The translations under genes and the position numbers were made by a program. 36,759 bases of DNA from a virus. The DNA lies in IMG/VR virus record IMGVR_UViG_3300009151_000181, positions 1 to 36,759 of that record; one strand, 5' to 3'. The notes under the pieces are model-generated. The model was not told where the DNA came from. It did not search any database and was given only the letters and a program-made list of their open reading frames with translations. This document shows positions 36,527-36,759 of the stretch, one piece after another. Within the stretch, counting starts at the first letter, position 1; each line of letters starts with the position of its first letter.

Positions 36527-36759
36527 ATGACACAAGTTTATGATCGTTTGACAGAGCAGGAAAAACGTGAAGTTCGTATGTATGGCGTTACCGAAGCAGG
36601 TATGCGTGAATCTATAGAACAAAGTATTACTTTTAAATTCTCAGGTCCTGCAATGATCGCCGCTAGCCTGATGAGTGACGCCCAGGAAATGATTAATCCT
36701 GAATACGGTGATGTTGACTATATGCGAGCCGAGGATGCCCGTCAATGTCTGAATCGTGC
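36527..36759 (+). CDS. Partial early gene (77 codons visible)
   Basis: The ATG at 36527 follows AAAGGAC. The visible part reads MTQVYDRLTEQEKREVRMYG, later FKFSGPAMIAASLMSDAQEM, and runs off the right edge without a stop. I recall this FSGPAMIAAS-MSDAQEM pattern from short proteins of aquatic phages. Function unknown; early expression is inferred from the promoter. Confidence 0.75.
   Translation, partial: MTQVYDRLTEQEKREVRMYGVTEAGMRESIEQSITFKFSGPAMIAASLMSDAQEMINPEYGDVDYMRAEDARQCLNR

Noticed and set aside
1-36759. tRNA genes, CRISPR arrays, insertion sequences, integrase or attachment sites
   Set aside because: Looked for cloverleaf-like segments, regularly spaced repeats, transposase motifs and flanking duplications; none was convincing by eye. 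A covariance-model scan would be needed to exclude divergent tRNAs.

Overview
The window is a gene-dense, AT-rich stretch of a T4-like (myovirus-type) tailed phage genome, probably a large one. Evidence for the T4-like assignment: T4-style late promoters (xATAAATA) in front of many genes; a T4 RNase H/flap-type 5' exonuclease; an ATP-dependent DNA ligase; a UV-damage endonuclease; free-standing homing-type nucleases; many small conserved genes joined by ATGA overlaps; and three proteins whose first 8-9 residues end in [L/I]-x-E, the cleavage rule of the T4 prohead protease. No tRNA, CRISPR array, insertion sequence or integrase was seen. A betaproteobacterial (perhaps freshwater) host is suggested, weakly, by the C-terminus of the phage ribosomal protein bS21 and by an Ala/Pro/Lys-rich secreted protein (11189-11452) of a style common in Burkholderiales and Methylophilales. 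This is inference from memory, not from a search.

Layout. 1-1352 (minus): two probable internal or virion proteins. 1371-5954: UvdE, a conserved small protein, a GIY-YIG-like protein, an HNH endonuclease, an unknown protein and the 5' exonuclease. 5951-10607: a tightly overlapped run of small conserved genes around a radical SAM/twitch protein. 10604-11098 (minus): a GDPD-like protein without its catalytic residues. 11189-14962: secreted Ala/Pro/Lys protein, a gene with no normal start codon, SGNH hydrolase, phasin-like protein, a chain of micro-ORFs, a conserved small protein, a sulfotransferase-like protein and a short coiled-coil protein. 15017-18888: early-type region with four near-identical sigma70 promoters driving short genes, then a row of paralogues ending in HFGVEE. 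18885-25991: DNA ligase, 2OG-Fe(II) oxygenase, a very acidic zinc-ribbon protein, a membrane/zinc-ribbon protein, a lipoprotein and a FlgT-like secreted partner. 26016-32073: a proteostasis and translation block (ClpX, bS21, Hsp20, ClpS, then ClpP), interrupted by two minus-strand genes (a dead metallophosphoesterase and a membrane protein), a SprT-like peptidase and a large putative internal protein. 32146-36759: a 967-aa tape-measure-like virion protein, a BPL_N amidotransferase-like protein, a SleB-type cell-wall hydrolase and a partial gene.

How it fits together. Two promoter classes can be read directly. Sigma70 promoters (TTGACA/TTGACT, always 17 bp from TATAAT-like boxes) serve nucleic-acid and takeover genes. 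xATAAATA late promoters serve virion-associated and accessory genes. For several genes of both classes the predicted transcription start falls on the A of the start codon, or within 1 nt of it, and no Shine-Dalgarno sequence is present, so the mRNAs should be leaderless. The same phage carries its own bS21, a ribosomal protein that acts at translation initiation, coupled to ClpX. With its own ClpX, ClpP, ClpS and Hsp20, the phage looks equipped to retune host proteolysis and perhaps host ribosomes. Two minus-strand genes keep phosphodiesterase folds but have lost the catalytic residues, which suggests binding or structural roles.
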